Assembly (NCBI GenBank): GCA_947646735.1
Contig: CANTFK010000072.1
Coordinates: forward strand, 62,001-126,000
Origin: Peronospora farinosa
Lineage: Eukaryota; Oomycota; Peronosporomycetes; Peronosporales; Peronosporaceae
DNA length: 64,000 nucleotides
Direction of reading: 5' to 3'
Below, piece after piece: positions 19,349 through 30,255 of this stretch. The translations under genes and the position numbers were made by a program. The first letter of the stretch is position 1. The number at the start of each line of letters is the position of its first letter. The notes under the pieces were generated by a model, which was given only the letters and a program-made list of their open reading frames with translations, searched no databases and was not told the origin of the DNA.

Positions 19349-19921
19349 TGGCAAGAGAGAGAGTCAATATATTCAAGGAGCAATTTGTTTGGACCCCTCG
19401 TACGCCAAGTTCCAGAGCCAATATCGCAGGTAAGTCTATCCTCTGTGCTCGCATTGAACAATTTACTGGAACCCATTACGATGGTTGTTTTCAATGGAAC
19501 ACAAGTGTCGGGCATCAACTTGTATCGTTCAATATTCTTTTGAGCCTTTTACTGCGTCTTTGGGAGCACATTTGACACCTACAATGATAACTGAAGCGTG
19601 TGTAATAATGGATTTAGGTACAATTGCTCTGCAGTATGAGGATCTATGTCGTGTGCGCGTGTTTTGTTTTGTCGTGTTCCGGTTTCAAGCTAGAAGATCA
19701 ATTATTGCAGAGGTAGACGGGGCATGTCGTACCTCGTTGCCACACCATTTCCCACTTAACACTAAACTTCAACCAAACCGACCATCACTCTTGTAGTTCC
19801 CCCTTTACGTTGCTGTAAGCCCTTTTAAGTTGCGTTGTGATCACCACCATCACTCCCCGTGTCATATCTAAAACCGACCATTCCGCACTAAGCTCAACCT
19901 CCTTTCGCTGCGCCTTCAACC
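19349..19921. other. Intergenic, upstream region of the exoribonuclease gene
   Basis: The distal part may hold more of the decayed glycosyltransferase, but no segment is convincing. The 120 bp before 19922 is C/A/T-rich with no ATG and is a plausible 5' UTR and promoter. Confidence 0.45.
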
Positions 19922-22900
19922 ATGGGCATCCCACGCTTCTATCGCTACATGTCGGAGCGATATCCGCTTATAAACCAGCCAATCTCGGACGTATCGCTGC
20001 TGCCTGAATTTGACGCCTTCTATCTCGACATGAACGGTATCGTACATAACTGTACCCACTCGGACGCTGCCGACGATACGCTCAACTCGCTGTCGCTCGA
20101 GGCGCAGCTACACGGTATATTTACGTATCTGGACCGTCTCATAACGCACATTATCAAGCCCAAGCAGCTTGTGTATATTGCAATCGACGGCGTAGCGCCT
20201 CGAGCCAAGCTCAATCAACAACGTTCGCGTCGTTTTCGGGCCGGTTTAGAACGTCAAGAGGCCATGGAAAAGGAGAGACACATGCAGATTAAGCTTGAAG
20301 ACGAGAAGAATGGCCACAAGGCCAAACCCGTGACCAACAAGTTTGATTCGAACTGTATTACACCAGGCACTGAGTTTTTGAGCAATTTGTCGCAGCATTT
20401 GGTCTATTTTGTCCGTCAAAAGATGAAAAATGATCCACTTTGGGCCCGGCTTGAAGTGTTCTTTAGTGGAAGTGAAGTACCAGGGGAGGGAGAGCATAAG
20501 ATTGTCGAGTTTATTCGTCACCGTAAGATGGCGAGTAATTATGAAGCCAATATGCGTCATTGTATGTATGGCAGTGACGCCGATCTGATGCTCTTGGGCT
20601 TAATGACTCATGAACCTCATTTCACGCTAGTAAGAGAGACAGTCGTGTGGGGAAGTCAACATAAGAAGGTTGCGGCCAAACAGATTCAAGAGCAGCAGTG
20701 GCAGTTGGTACATTTGAGCTTATTTCGGGAGTATCTCATGATAGAGATGAATGTGCAACCACCACTGGATGGAGAACGAATGCTGGATGATTTTATTCTA
20801 CTGACGTTTCTGCTGGGAAATGACTTTATACCACATAGTCCGACGTTAGAGATCAGTGAAGATGCAATTCCGTTGTTGCTAAAAGTATATCGGGAGTTGC
20901 TCGAGAGTCACAAGGGAAATTGTTTGACGCTGAATGGAAAGATTACAAATGTCAACTTGCTTCAGAAACTTTTTCAGATTATTGGCAACCAGGAGGAGGA
21001 AATTCTCATTAACCGTGCGATGGAAGAGAAACGACGGTCAGGACGTCGGGGTGGGAGACAGCAAGCCAAACAGCACGATGTTAATGCCGAGGAAGTACAA
21101 AAAGCTATCACAGCTCTTCGTGGCGATGATGAGGATGACCACCCACCACCGTTAGTAGAAGATGAAGAGGAAGCCGAGCGTGCATTGCTAGAGGCGCTGG
21201 ATGGCCGTGATGACACGATAATGTCATTTGAACTCATGAAGAGCGATCGTGAGGTGCTTATGTTAGTTGGCAGTGAGAGTTTTCAGGACACAAAGTGGAA
21301 TTACTACGAGCGAAAATATGGCATTAAACGCGGTAATGGCGACGCTGACAACAAGGACCTGGAAGAAGTGAAAAAGGCCTACATGGAGGCATTAGTGTGG
21401 TGTCTCGCCTACTACTTCCAAGGTCCGCCATCGTGGGCGTGGTACTACCCTTACCATTACGCCCCAATGATTTCCGATCTGACGGACATTGAAGACATGA
21501 TTACACATGTAAAGTTTGATGAAGACCCGACGATTGCAGGCCCGTTGCTACCGTTCGAACAGTTGATGTCAAATCTTCCGTCCTCAAGCGCCAACCTCGT
21601 GCCGGAGCCGTACAGATACCTTATGGTCTCTCCTTTATCACCAATTAAACATTTCTACCCAGAGACGTTCGAAATTGACATGGAAGGTAAGCGCAACCCT
21701 TGGGAAGGCGTGAACTTGCTGCCTTTCATTGACGTGGCATTGCTAAAGCAGACTATCGCTCAATACTGCTTAGACTCTCAGTTGACTGAGATCGAAAGAC
21801 GACGTAACAAATTACAGCTTTTGCCACTTCGAATTGTAAGAGATTTGAATGTGCTAGACACTTTAAAGTCAACCTTGCCAGGTGCTACTGGATTTCCTGA
21901 TGTCTTATATTGCAACACACGGGTGGAGGACTATACCCTGCCAATAATTCCTGGTGGCGAGTTCCAGAGTAAGCGGATGGAAGGTGTTGTGCTTCCACTT
22001 GCTGGTTTTCCGTCGCTTCATTCGGTACGCCTTGAAAGTACTCGCATTGCCAGTGTCGGATTAAATTGTTTCGGTATGAGTTCGCGTAAGTCAAGTCTCA
22101 TTCTCCAGCTTCCCGCATCGGGGAAGTTGAATGATGGAGAAAGTGCTAGTGCTGACGAGATCAACCCGCGTGAGATTCTGGGTACTACTGTCTTGGCGAA
22201 TTGGCCGAACCTTCACGAAGCCCTCGTTGTGTGTATTAGCACGCAATCTGGCGAATACCGTCTGATGCAGTCTAGCCGCAAGCACAATAACCACGGCCAT
22301 ATTCAGAATGAAGTCGTCTTCAGGCCGAGTGGCCCCGACGAAAAGAGCGCGTGGGCGCACTATGCTCAGACGGAGGTGGTCAAGTTGCTGTCTGGTCGCG
22401 GACTTCCGGGCAGTGGTGGCATCGACCTGGGCAGGACTGGAATCACTACGATACTGCATGTATTGCCTCTTCAAGGTATGGTGTCAAATCCGCTAACTGG
22501 TGCTATTGAGAAAAAGTTTGGAGATACGGAGGCACTTGTGCCCGCCCAGCTTACCGTTCGTAATCGTAAGCTCCTAGATGCACGGTTCGAGGAAACCACC
22601 TCGCCGCCGTTGCACGAGCGATTCCCTGTTGACTCCAAAGTGCTTATTACACGTGGCAAGTGGCTCGGCTGTACTGCTATTGTGCGTTCACAGGATGAGG
22701 AGCAACACACTGTTACCGTCCATGTGAACACAATTGATCAGGAGCCGCCGTTTGGCTACATAATCGCACAAACGATCACAGAACGGTTTTTTCCGGGGTA
22801 TTTGGTGGCTCAGAAGCTAATGATCTCAGCGTCAACTTTGGGCTTGATCACCGGAAGCGTAATTATCAAGCCCAATGGGGCTGATATTGGATTGAACATT

Positions 22901-24700
22901 CGCTACCGCAAGGAGTTGCTTCTTCCTGGCTATTGCAGACTTGTCAGACGCGACAATAGCAGCTTCAGCTCTGGCGATGTTTGGAGAAAGGGCGATATTG
23001 TAAAAATTGTGGGGAGCAGCGGCAGTGATGATTCCCGCTCGGACGCTTTGCAGAATAGAGATGGCAGTGTTACTGCTTGGGAGTACACTGAGCGTGCGGT
23101 GCAGCTGATTGCATCGTACCAGAAAGAATTTCCCGAGATTGTTCGGAATTTGAGTCGGCTACCCTTCGCAACAACTTACCAAGGTAGGAACGTTTTCGGA
23201 ATTGATGATGCCGAACGTGTGGAGGTTAAGATAGAAGCAGTAAAGCAGTGGATCGAGCAGCAGCGTTTGGGTACGAGCGAGCATTCTAAGCATATTCCGG
23301 TGACATCGGAGTACATTGCTTCGAACGCAATTCGTGCTATGGAAGCCGCTGGAGCTTTACGTGCGTCAGAGCGCGCTAAAACTACTGACGTGCAAAGATG
23401 TGCACCTGTTGTGGCAACTGTCAGTACTGCGGATTTGTTTCGTCCGAACCCGCTGGTGAACCAGGATCTAACGGGGCACGAAGTATCGCAGCGATCATCG
23501 CTTAACCAAGGTGCGCCAATTTTGGGGGACCGCGTGATTAATATCAGTGCGCGTGGGGTTCCGTTGGGTCACCGTGGTACTGTTGTAGCTACCCACATAA
23601 GCAGTCGGTGCGTGGAGGTACTCTTCGATGAGAGCTTCACGGGCGGAGAGGCACTCTACGGAACTACCAGTCTTGACCGCGGCAAGATTGTGGCCTGGAA
23701 CAACTTGCTGTGCGTATCGGTTCCGCCAGGCAGCAAAAAACAACCGAATAACAAATGCTCGAAGCAGGGCCAGAATGGAAATATGGCGCAGTATAACAAT
23801 GGTGCCGATCAGCGGCGTTACTCAGGCGGAATGTCTGCTATTAGCACAAATGGCCGCATGCTTAAGAAAAGTTTGAAATCAAACGATAAGGCTCCTACGT
23901 TGTTGGTTCCGCCGCCAATTCCCAGCGCAATACCAGCGCCTCCGAATCCAGAAAAGATTCAGCAGCTGATTCAAAAATGGAGCTTTGATGGTGAAATTGC
24001 TACTCAGGGTAGCGGAAAAGCATTGCCCACTATCGAGATCCCAAAAGTATCAGCACCACCGCTACCGACGTCGGCATCCATGCCAACGGCAGAGCAGAAG
24101 CTGGCTCCATCCGTCGCAGCACTGTTTTCGGCGGCGGAGGCTGCGGCTATAGCGCCTTCTCCGCCTAACGCATTGATGGGGCTGTTCCCTTGCACGTACA
24201 AGCAATCCTCCGGTAAGCCTTCGCTGCTTACTCCTCCTCTACCGAGTGGAACCCCGACGCAGTTTATACCATCACCTCCAGCGTTCTATGCGACGCAGCT
24301 ACCGCAACCGCAGCTCGTCTTGATGCCCGACGGATCGTATGCTCCAATGTATGCGCCACCACTCTCTGGAGCTTTCTTGCCGTCCCAGACGCCATTTCCA
24401 GTTCCGCCCAGCATAGAAGAGTATATCCCTGGTGGAGCTGCTTTTCGCTTAAAAACCGACAAGAGGTTGAGCGCAACGACGGAGACTGCATTTGACGGAT
24501 CCAAGTGGAAACACCGCAGTCATGGCGGAAGGGGCAAGCAGGGGACATTGCCGAAGAGTGGTGGGAACGCCATAGTGAAGCAGACAGGTGCTCAATCGAC
24601 TCATAGAAAATGGGTCCCAAAGCAGAGCGGTGACGCGAAGGGCCGACCACAGCTTTTGCTCCCATCTCAGGTTATGCGTCAACAGAAGCCTCAGCAGTAG
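19922..24700 (+). CDS. XRN1: 5'-3' exoribonuclease XRN1 (cytoplasmic mRNA decay)
   Basis: A single exon of 1592 residues starting MGIPRFYRYMSERYP, the invariant XRN N-terminus. Conserved acidic metal ligands are present: Asp36 (FYLDMNG), Asp89 (IAIDGVAPRAK), Glu189/Glu191 (PGEGEHKIVEF), Asp219/Asp221 (YGSDADLMLLG), and LLGNDFIPHSP further on. The N-terminal and middle nuclease domains cover about 1-680. They are followed by XRN1-specific beta domains (for example a KOW-like stretch near 895-930) and an SH3-like segment near 1205-1270 (LGHRGTVVATHISSRCVEVL). These distinguish it from nuclear XRN2/RAT1. Residues about 1280-1592 are low-complexity, rich in Pro/Ala/Ser/Gln, and probably bind decapping partners (inference). 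The enzyme degrades decapped, 5'-monophosphate mRNA. An acidic insert (about 400-425) interrupts the nuclease region. Confidence 0.95.
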   Translation: MGIPRFYRYMSERYPLINQPISDVSLLPEFDAFYLDMNGIVHNCTHSDAADDTLNSLSLEAQLHGIFTYLDRLITHIIKPKQLVYIAIDGVAPRAKLNQQRSRRFRAGLERQEAMEKERHMQIKLEDEKNGHKAKPVTNKFDSNCITPGTEFLSNLSQHLVYFVRQKMKNDPLWARLEVFFSGSEVPGEGEHKIVEFIRHRKMASNYEANMRHCMYGSDADLMLLGLMTHEPHFTLVRETVVWGSQHKKVAAKQIQEQQWQLVHLSLFREYLMIEMNVQPPLDGERMLDDFILLTFLLGNDFIPHSPTLEISEDAIPLLLKVYRELLESHKGNCLTLNGKITNVNLLQKLFQIIGNQEEEILINRAMEEKRRSGRRGGRQQAKQHDVNAEEVQKAITALRGDDEDDHPPPLVEDEEEAERALLEALDGRDDTIMSFELMKSDREVLMLVGSESFQDTKWNYYERKYGIKRGNGDADNKDLEEVKKAYMEALVWCLAYYFQGPPSWAWYYPYHYAPMISDLTDIEDMITHVKFDEDPTIAGPLLPFEQLMSNLPSSSANLVPEPYRYLMVSPLSPIKHFYPETFEIDMEGKRNPWEGVNLLPFIDVALLKQTIAQYCLDSQLTEIERRRNKLQLLPLRIVRDLNVLDTLKSTLPGATGFPDVLYCNTRVEDYTLPIIPGGEFQSKRMEGVVLPLAGFPSLHSVRLESTRIASVGLNCFGMSSRKSSLILQLPASGKLNDGESASADEINPREILGTTVLANWPNLHEALVVCISTQSGEYRLMQSSRKHNNHGHIQNEVVFRPSGPDEKSAWAHYAQTEVVKLLSGRGLPGSGGIDLGRTGITTILHVLPLQGMVSNPLTGAIEKKFGDTEALVPAQLTVRNRKLLDARFEETTSPPLHERFPVDSKVLITRGKWLGCTAIVRSQDEEQHTVTVHVNTIDQEPPFGYIIAQTITERFFPGYLVAQKLMISASTLGLITGSVIIKPNGADIGLNIRYRKELLLPGYCRLVRRDNSSFSSGDVWRKGDIVKIVGSSGSDDSRSDALQNRDGSVTAWEYTERAVQLIASYQKEFPEIVRNLSRLPFATTYQGRNVFGIDDAERVEVKIEAVKQWIEQQRLGTSEHSKHIPVTSEYIASNAIRAMEAAGALRASERAKTTDVQRCAPVVATVSTADLFRPNPLVNQDLTGHEVSQRSSLNQGAPILGDRVINISARGVPLGHRGTVVATHISSRCVEVLFDESFTGGEALYGTTSLDRGKIVAWNNLLCVSVPPGSKKQPNNKCSKQGQNGNMAQYNNGADQRRYSGGMSAISTNGRMLKKSLKSNDKAPTLLVPPPIPSAIPAPPNPEKIQQLIQKWSFDGEIATQGSGKALPTIEIPKVSAPPLPTSASMPTAEQKLAPSVAALFSAAEAAAIAPSPPNALMGLFPCTYKQSSGKPSLLTPPLPSGTPTQFIPSPPAFYATQLPQPQLVLMPDGSYAPMYAPPLSGAFLPSQTPFPVPPSIEEYIPGGAAFRLKTDKRLSATTETAFDGSKWKHRSHGGRGKQGTLPKSGGNAIVKQTGAQSTHRKWVPKQSGDAKGRPQLLLPSQVMRQQKPQQ

Positions 24701-25840
24701 CGGGACAACAAATACCAATTGAGAACGGGAGATACAATGCGAGTGAACATACGGGAATTAGCTCGAGATTGTGTTAACGATTGTCGAAATACACTGCTCA
24801 GCTTTATCATGCACTTCCTTAGCTGTCTGATACTAAAGACAAGACACTTAACAACGAGATTGTATTTTTTCTCTCTTTATCATCAAAAGTTGAACGACAT
24901 GACCACCAGACCAATAATGCACTATGCTTCTACTGTTTCACATTGCAGTGTCAATAAAAACGAGTCTCATCATTACATTTGCACGTGTCTGCTATGATTC
25001 TAAATAATGACAAGCTAATACGGCTAGCGTACATCGAGACACCAGAAATTATGTCCTTGCGCTTCTAATCATTCAACATTGCTGACTCGACGTCTTCCTG
25101 CTTGAGTTGAAAAAAAATAAGTGCCAGGGGGCGTTCATTGTTTATGATGATACGTTTACTGGTATCAGTTCATATTAAAGACCACGTCCCAACAATGAGA
25201 GGAGGACACCGTTCTCCTTTATCCGACTATCTATCCGGATGCCGAAGCAGTGTAAACATGTCAATGACCCCTTCAAGCACTGTCGTTTCACAACGTTCGA
25301 TTCATTCCGACCCTGAGAACCGCCGCGCAATCTGCTTTCTTCCAGGCATTTTCAGATCAGAGATCGATTGATGCAATTTCAACTTCGTCGGCAATGTGGC
25401 ATCGTCTTTCTGCCCTTTACGGTTCTAGTCAACGTTCAGTGGCAGTCAAGCATGCCAGGTTTAGTCTGACGACTTGATGGCCTTTCGCGTTGGAGCTGAG
25501 CTTTTAATGAATTGACAAATACATTGCACCATAAGGTTACCATGCTCAGTCGTTCCTGCACTGGCCACCAATAACCAAAAAGTTACGTTTTGCTTGCTTC
25601 ATTACCGTCGTGCGACAGCCTTCATGGGTTCCGACGTTGGCGTTTGTGACCGTTGCAATCTCAACTTGTTTACATCTAACTTAAGCAAACCAGCTTGAGC
25701 ACGTTGCACCATCGTTTCAACTTTAGGGACGCGGATTTACGTCAGAATTCCTCAACACATTAGGATCATCACACCTCTACTCATTCTAGATTTGGCAGTA
25801 CACCACTCGCAGTGACGGACTCAACAGGAAAGTCAGCTCA
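24701..25840. other. Intergenic region of 1.1 kb
   Basis: Only short frames without recognisable motifs are present. The right half holds the promoter of the START/FYVE-like gene. I see no repeat or RNA gene. Confidence 0.5.
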
Positions 25841-27580
25841 ATGCGTATCCACCATCGCGCACCAAAGTCTCCGGAATTTACGACCCCATTTGCACCGCTT
25901 CAACTAGCGGCAGAAGATGAGGCACAGCTTGAGGCGGTAGCACGGATTTTCGTTCAGAACACTGTCATTCAGTATGAAAAATTCATCAAGCAGGACCGTC
26001 GAAAGGTAGACGGTAACCACTGGAAGTGCATTAAGCAGGAGCGTGAGCTTCGGGTATTTCTTCAGCGCCGGCGAAAGGACGTCGAGCGCCGCATGCGTCG
26101 ACAAGTGCGACTCCGAAACTTCCGAAACCGAAGCTCAAACGCAGCGGATTTTTCCGGCACGGAATTGTGTAATCCTAGCATAGGTAGTCGCGACAGCAGT
26201 TGCTGCAGTGTCTCGAGCCTCTTCAGTCGCAAAACAGGCAGCTTTTCGAGCAATTACAGCAAGACCAATAGTTACGATAGTAGGTCACCGACGCCCAGTA
26301 ACATGTCCAGCATTGAAGCAAGCCCAGCAACACTACTGGGTGTGGAGCTGCCGATATTGCAGCTTGTGGGTTCCGTACCAGGTTCACTGGATGACGCGAT
26401 GTACGGTGCTCTTGGTGCGACAGTTGATGTTATGCGTGTGAAGAGTGCATATGAACGCGACAACATTACGGACGGTGCTGTGTTGGCTACAATTACAACG
26501 CCTACTACGGCCGATCCGTTCCGATCATTAACGATCAAGTGGATCGAGCAAGAAGGTCCAACGATCGACTACCATCGCTATCACTCGTTGCACTATCCTG
26601 TGACACTTCCAGGTGCAGGATCACGAGAGGATCTAATCTTTCTGGAAGCTACCGGTACAACGACGTTGTCGACAGGAGAGCGCGTTGGATTTCAACTACG
26701 CCATTCAGTACACTTCCCTCAGACTCATGTCCGACAAAACGTGCGGCGGGGGAATATGTCTACGTGCACGATTTTTCGCAATGGCGATGCCATTACGACT
26801 GAAACCCGAGGAGGTCCGTCTCGTGGATCAGTAGAAATCTTTGCTCGCGCTTGTTTAAGCGGTGGAAATGCTGCTGTTCGATCTACGACTGCCGCAATGG
26901 CAGCAACCGGTACGGTTGTTCTGTGTGGACGAATGAAGAAACTTGCGTGGATGCTCGCACAGCGCCAGCCCTCAGTTGAACCATTAATGGGGTATGTCGC
27001 ACAGCAAACGAGTCTTTCTGCACTCACCCGCTCGCTCCCGCAACGCAAAGCTCGACGTGGGTCGCTTACGGTCACAATCTCCACTGCTGCCGCTGCCGCC
27101 ATGTCAGTGACCGACAGCAAGTTGTGCGTGACTTGCAAAAAGCGTGGTCCCTGGTTCAGTGCGCACAGCAACAAGAAGAAACCAGCGACCACATGCCAAT
27201 TGTGCTGGCGTTTCGTGTGTTCGTCTTGCCGCTCAAAGAAGACGGTTATGAACTGCATCACTGGTGCGAGACGTGACGATCGTCTCACAACGCACGTCGT
27301 ACAGCGTGGAGTCACATTGTGTAATGTTTGCGTGCACCAATCGATGGTAGCAACAAGTGCTCGGGACGTGGCTCGAGAAGAGATCGAAGCTGATCCAAAG
27401 CGTTGGCGATTCCCGTCACAAGGTGACGTTCGAGAGCGCTCATCGGATAGAAATTTGCAAGCGCATTTGCTAGCGCAGTTCCTAAGCTCCACACGCGGTA
27501 CAAGCGCTTTGAAACCGATATCGGTTGTTTCACTGCGCTCTGAACTAGCTGTGAATGATCTATTTGGGTGTTGTGCTTGA
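25841..27580 (+). CDS. START-like and FYVE-like zinc-finger protein
   Basis: A single exon of 579 residues. The N-terminal helical segment (about 22-100, QDRRKVDGNHWKCIKQERE) leads into a START-like lipid-binding region of about 165-375 (HYPVTLPGAGSREDLIFLEA lies within it). A C-terminal zinc module at about 425-495 follows, with Cys pairs in KLCVTCKKRG, TCQLCWRFVCSSCRS and TLCNVCVHQS. This order of START-like then FYVE-like domains is common in a large oomycete family. The finger lacks the canonical basic R(R/K)HHCR patch (it reads CQLCWRFVCSSC), so binding to phosphatidylinositol 3-phosphate is uncertain. It may act on membranes in lipid sensing or trafficking; the target is unknown. The next gene also has a START-like C-terminus, so the two may share ancestry. 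Confidence 0.75.
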   Translation: MRIHHRAPKSPEFTTPFAPLQLAAEDEAQLEAVARIFVQNTVIQYEKFIKQDRRKVDGNHWKCIKQERELRVFLQRRRKDVERRMRRQVRLRNFRNRSSNAADFSGTELCNPSIGSRDSSCCSVSSLFSRKTGSFSSNYSKTNSYDSRSPTPSNMSSIEASPATLLGVELPILQLVGSVPGSLDDAMYGALGATVDVMRVKSAYERDNITDGAVLATITTPTTADPFRSLTIKWIEQEGPTIDYHRYHSLHYPVTLPGAGSREDLIFLEATGTTTLSTGERVGFQLRHSVHFPQTHVRQNVRRGNMSTCTIFRNGDAITTETRGGPSRGSVEIFARACLSGGNAAVRSTTAAMAATGTVVLCGRMKKLAWMLAQRQPSVEPLMGYVAQQTSLSALTRSLPQRKARRGSLTVTISTAAAAAMSVTDSKLCVTCKKRGPWFSAHSNKKKPATTCQLCWRFVCSSCRSKKTVMNCITGARRDDRLTTHVVQRGVTLCNVCVHQSMVATSARDVAREEIEADPKRWRFPSQGDVRERSSDRNLQAHLLAQFLSSTRGTSALKPISVVSLRSELAVNDLFGCCA

Positions 27581-27959
27581 GGACACCTTGCTAAAACTAT
27601 TATACAAATTTGTTGTGGAGATGCACGTCGACGACCGAATTGAAGGTCATGTCGAACACGAAAAAACGCGCTATCCCGGCTTGACAAACGGAGCTTTGTA
27701 GTTACGAAATAGAAGTAACACCATCGGAATATCCGACACGTTGTAATTGATTGATCCGTTCGTTATCCGCTTTGTTTTTTTTGGAAGGGGGGGGGGGGGT
27801 CTCATCTTGGTCCGTCCGACTTCAAGCGTCCATGAGTAGTAAAAAGATGGGCATCGTAGCTCTTTGCAACTCTATCAACTCGTGGCCATCAAAAGGTTTT
27901 CAGTTGCAACTTGTAAGACCGGACATAAATCTTAATTCGTTCTCGTCGACGTCGACATC
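27581..27959. other. Short intergenic region with a G homopolymer
   Basis: 379 bp between two same-strand genes. A run of 13 G lies at 27787-27799. It must contain the promoter of the next gene; nothing else is evident. Confidence 0.55.
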
Positions 27960-29248
27960 ATGTCGTTCGCTTTACTGGACGACGACGATGATACTTTTAC
28001 CGAGGTTCTAGCGCTGTTGGACGGGTATAAAGAGGCAGTTGAAGAGACCACGCACTCGCATACTCGAGCCAAACACTCCTTTAGTTTACTGTCTGAGAGT
28101 TCGGCATGGGCCGCGTTCGAACCTGCGCATCCCATGACTCGCAACACTAGTAAACATCGCAATGGTGCACGAGAGTTACGCCGTCGAGAGGTGGAATTCT
28201 TACGAACCTGTGTCAAGGGGCTAGAGGCAGAGCTAAATGCACTGAATGAAGCGGCAGAGCAACGTGCACAACTGAGAATAGCCACTACCGGTTTCGACGA
28301 CACGAATACGTCCTCGGCGTTGATGAGTGTGTGGAAAGACCTGGCAACGCGCCAATTGGACCAACGTTTGGTTTCAGAGAGAGAGAATAGACGCCTCAGG
28401 TGCGCACTGGAAGACCAGAAGAAAGTGTGTGAAATGCTGCAACGAGCTCTGAATACAAGAGTCGCACGTCGTGTAAGAATGCACTTTGAATGATGATGAA
28501 AGTAACAACCTTTAACAATTCCTTGCTGTAGGTGATGGAAACGAGTTTAGTACAAGAAAAGAGGACAAGACGCGTGCATGGCATAGCATTGCAAGTATCG
28601 GATCGGGAGATTTTTCAGGAATTGGAGGCTGGCGTGGATTCCGTGTACCATGAAGCGGCAAGAGTATTTTTTCAAGCGGATATGGAGGATGAGACGTCTC
28701 TGGGAGTATTTGGAAAAAAGACGCTGCCGTTTGATCTCCACGCGACGGCGGAAGCTGCTTGGAGGTGCCTGGCACATACGTTCCAGCATGAGAAATACAC
28801 GTTTTTGTACAACAGAGAGAGACGGAAGAATGATTCGGGTGAAGTGACACATGATAACACGGTTAGGGAAATCTTTGGCGTCGAGATTCAAATCGCAGAG
28901 AGGGTTGCGGATTTCGTGATCAAACAGGTGTTTCGACGATACGTGGAGTCGGATCGTATTGTCATTGCATGGAGGTCTTACATTGACCCGACAGAGTTCA
29001 AAGGCCAGAAAATGCACTTTCGCTTCCAAGAGAAAGGATCGATGGTGATCCAACAGCTGCCGAAGCTGCAGACGCCTGGTAACAAGTTTACAATGCTGCG
29101 TATCTGGCATGTTATTATCCCGGAAACGCTAGCAAGTACGAACGATAGCAGCTCTCAGTTTTTACAGGACCTCACAGATTTTGTGCTAAACGGGTCATCG
29201 TCAGCCAGCACAGTGCAAATGATCGAAAACATGCTTCTTGAACAGTAA
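27960..29248 (+). CDS. M96-like, START-like protein with N-terminal coiled coil
   Basis: Two exons, 27960-28472 and 28532-29248, joined by a 59 bp intron (donor GTAAGA, acceptor CTGTAG). The joined frame gives 409 residues. The start MSFALLDDDDDTF is acidic. Residues about 60-100 form a basic/leucine helical segment (RRREVEFLRTCVKGLEAELN) like a short bZIP or coiled coil. The remainder is a START-like region (AAWRCLAHTFQ, DFVIKQVFRRYVESDRIVIA, FTMLRIWHVIIPE). Oomycete proteins of this shape are often annotated as the M96 mating-specific family. That name is from memory of the family and the function is unproven. The lack of an ATG at the start of the second open stretch supports the intron. 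Confidence 0.7.
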
Positions 29249-30255
29249 AACAAGGTGCAGTATGGAGTACGCTGTGTAATAAATGAGAGTGTTATCCGAT
29301 GCTTTTGCACCGAAGCCTTCCGGGTGTGTAACTATCAATGCCTATACTCAACGACCGCTTCATGTTTTTGCCAAAAAAAAATTACGAGCCATGGGCAGTA
29401 TCACGAGCTGACAAATACAATACTGATGTTACTCTCGGGCAGGCCCTCCCAAGCGTTGCCCCGGCCAGGATTTTATTTGAAACTCTCGGTTCATTTTTTG
29501 ATCGGACCTCATTTGGAGCTAACCAACCCCACTTAAACGTACGAATACTGCAAAGACCAAGTTGTAACAATACTGTATGAATAAGAGACAACCTCTATGG
29601 ATTTACACTAACAAAACAAAGCTCTAGCGATTTCATGGATTAGTTGAGCATGTTCTTGGGGTAGTGAACAAAAGCCCAAAACGACTAATTGACACTCAGT
29701 TGTGAACCAATTCCTACGTCCAAGCCGCACATGAAAAGAATGCAATACGTTATGCATTCTTTAATCAGTTTATCAGCAACTGAAGCAAGTGCTCGGCCGC
29801 AAACTTTACGAGTAATAACGCAATACAGCCGCCTGGACCTTTTGGTGTCAAACACGTGGCTTGATTAGTGCATGCTGAAGACAACAGAGACACCATTCAT
29901 GGTACGAAAAAGGAGAAATGTAGATATTGTGTGCTGAAGCACAGGTGGAAATTAATTCCAGGACCAAGTGCAGCACTCATTCACGCAACCGTTCAAACAG
30001 ATGACATTCAACAGCAGACAGTTGTCGAGAATATCTTGTACGTAGTCATGCAAAAACACAAAAGCTATCTGAGCAGTAGGTGCGCGGACACCAACCATTA
30101 CTTATCAAGATCTGACCGTCGTCCAAGACTTGATAGTTTCTTCTGACGCTCCGTTTCTGTCTTGTCATCACTGTTCCGTCCAGCTCCTCCCATATAGTCC
30201 CCACAGATGTCTTTCTATACAGTCAGCACATACGCACATTCCAAACAACGTTCGT
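29249..30255. other. Intergenic region between convergent genes
   Basis: About 1 kb holding the 3' ends of the M96-like gene (+) and the DnaJ gene (-). Open frames are short and featureless. Nothing is supported. Confidence 0.5.

Noticed and set aside
26725..27687. 320-codon minus-strand frame
   Set aside because: Antisense of the START/FYVE-like gene, with no motifs of its own.
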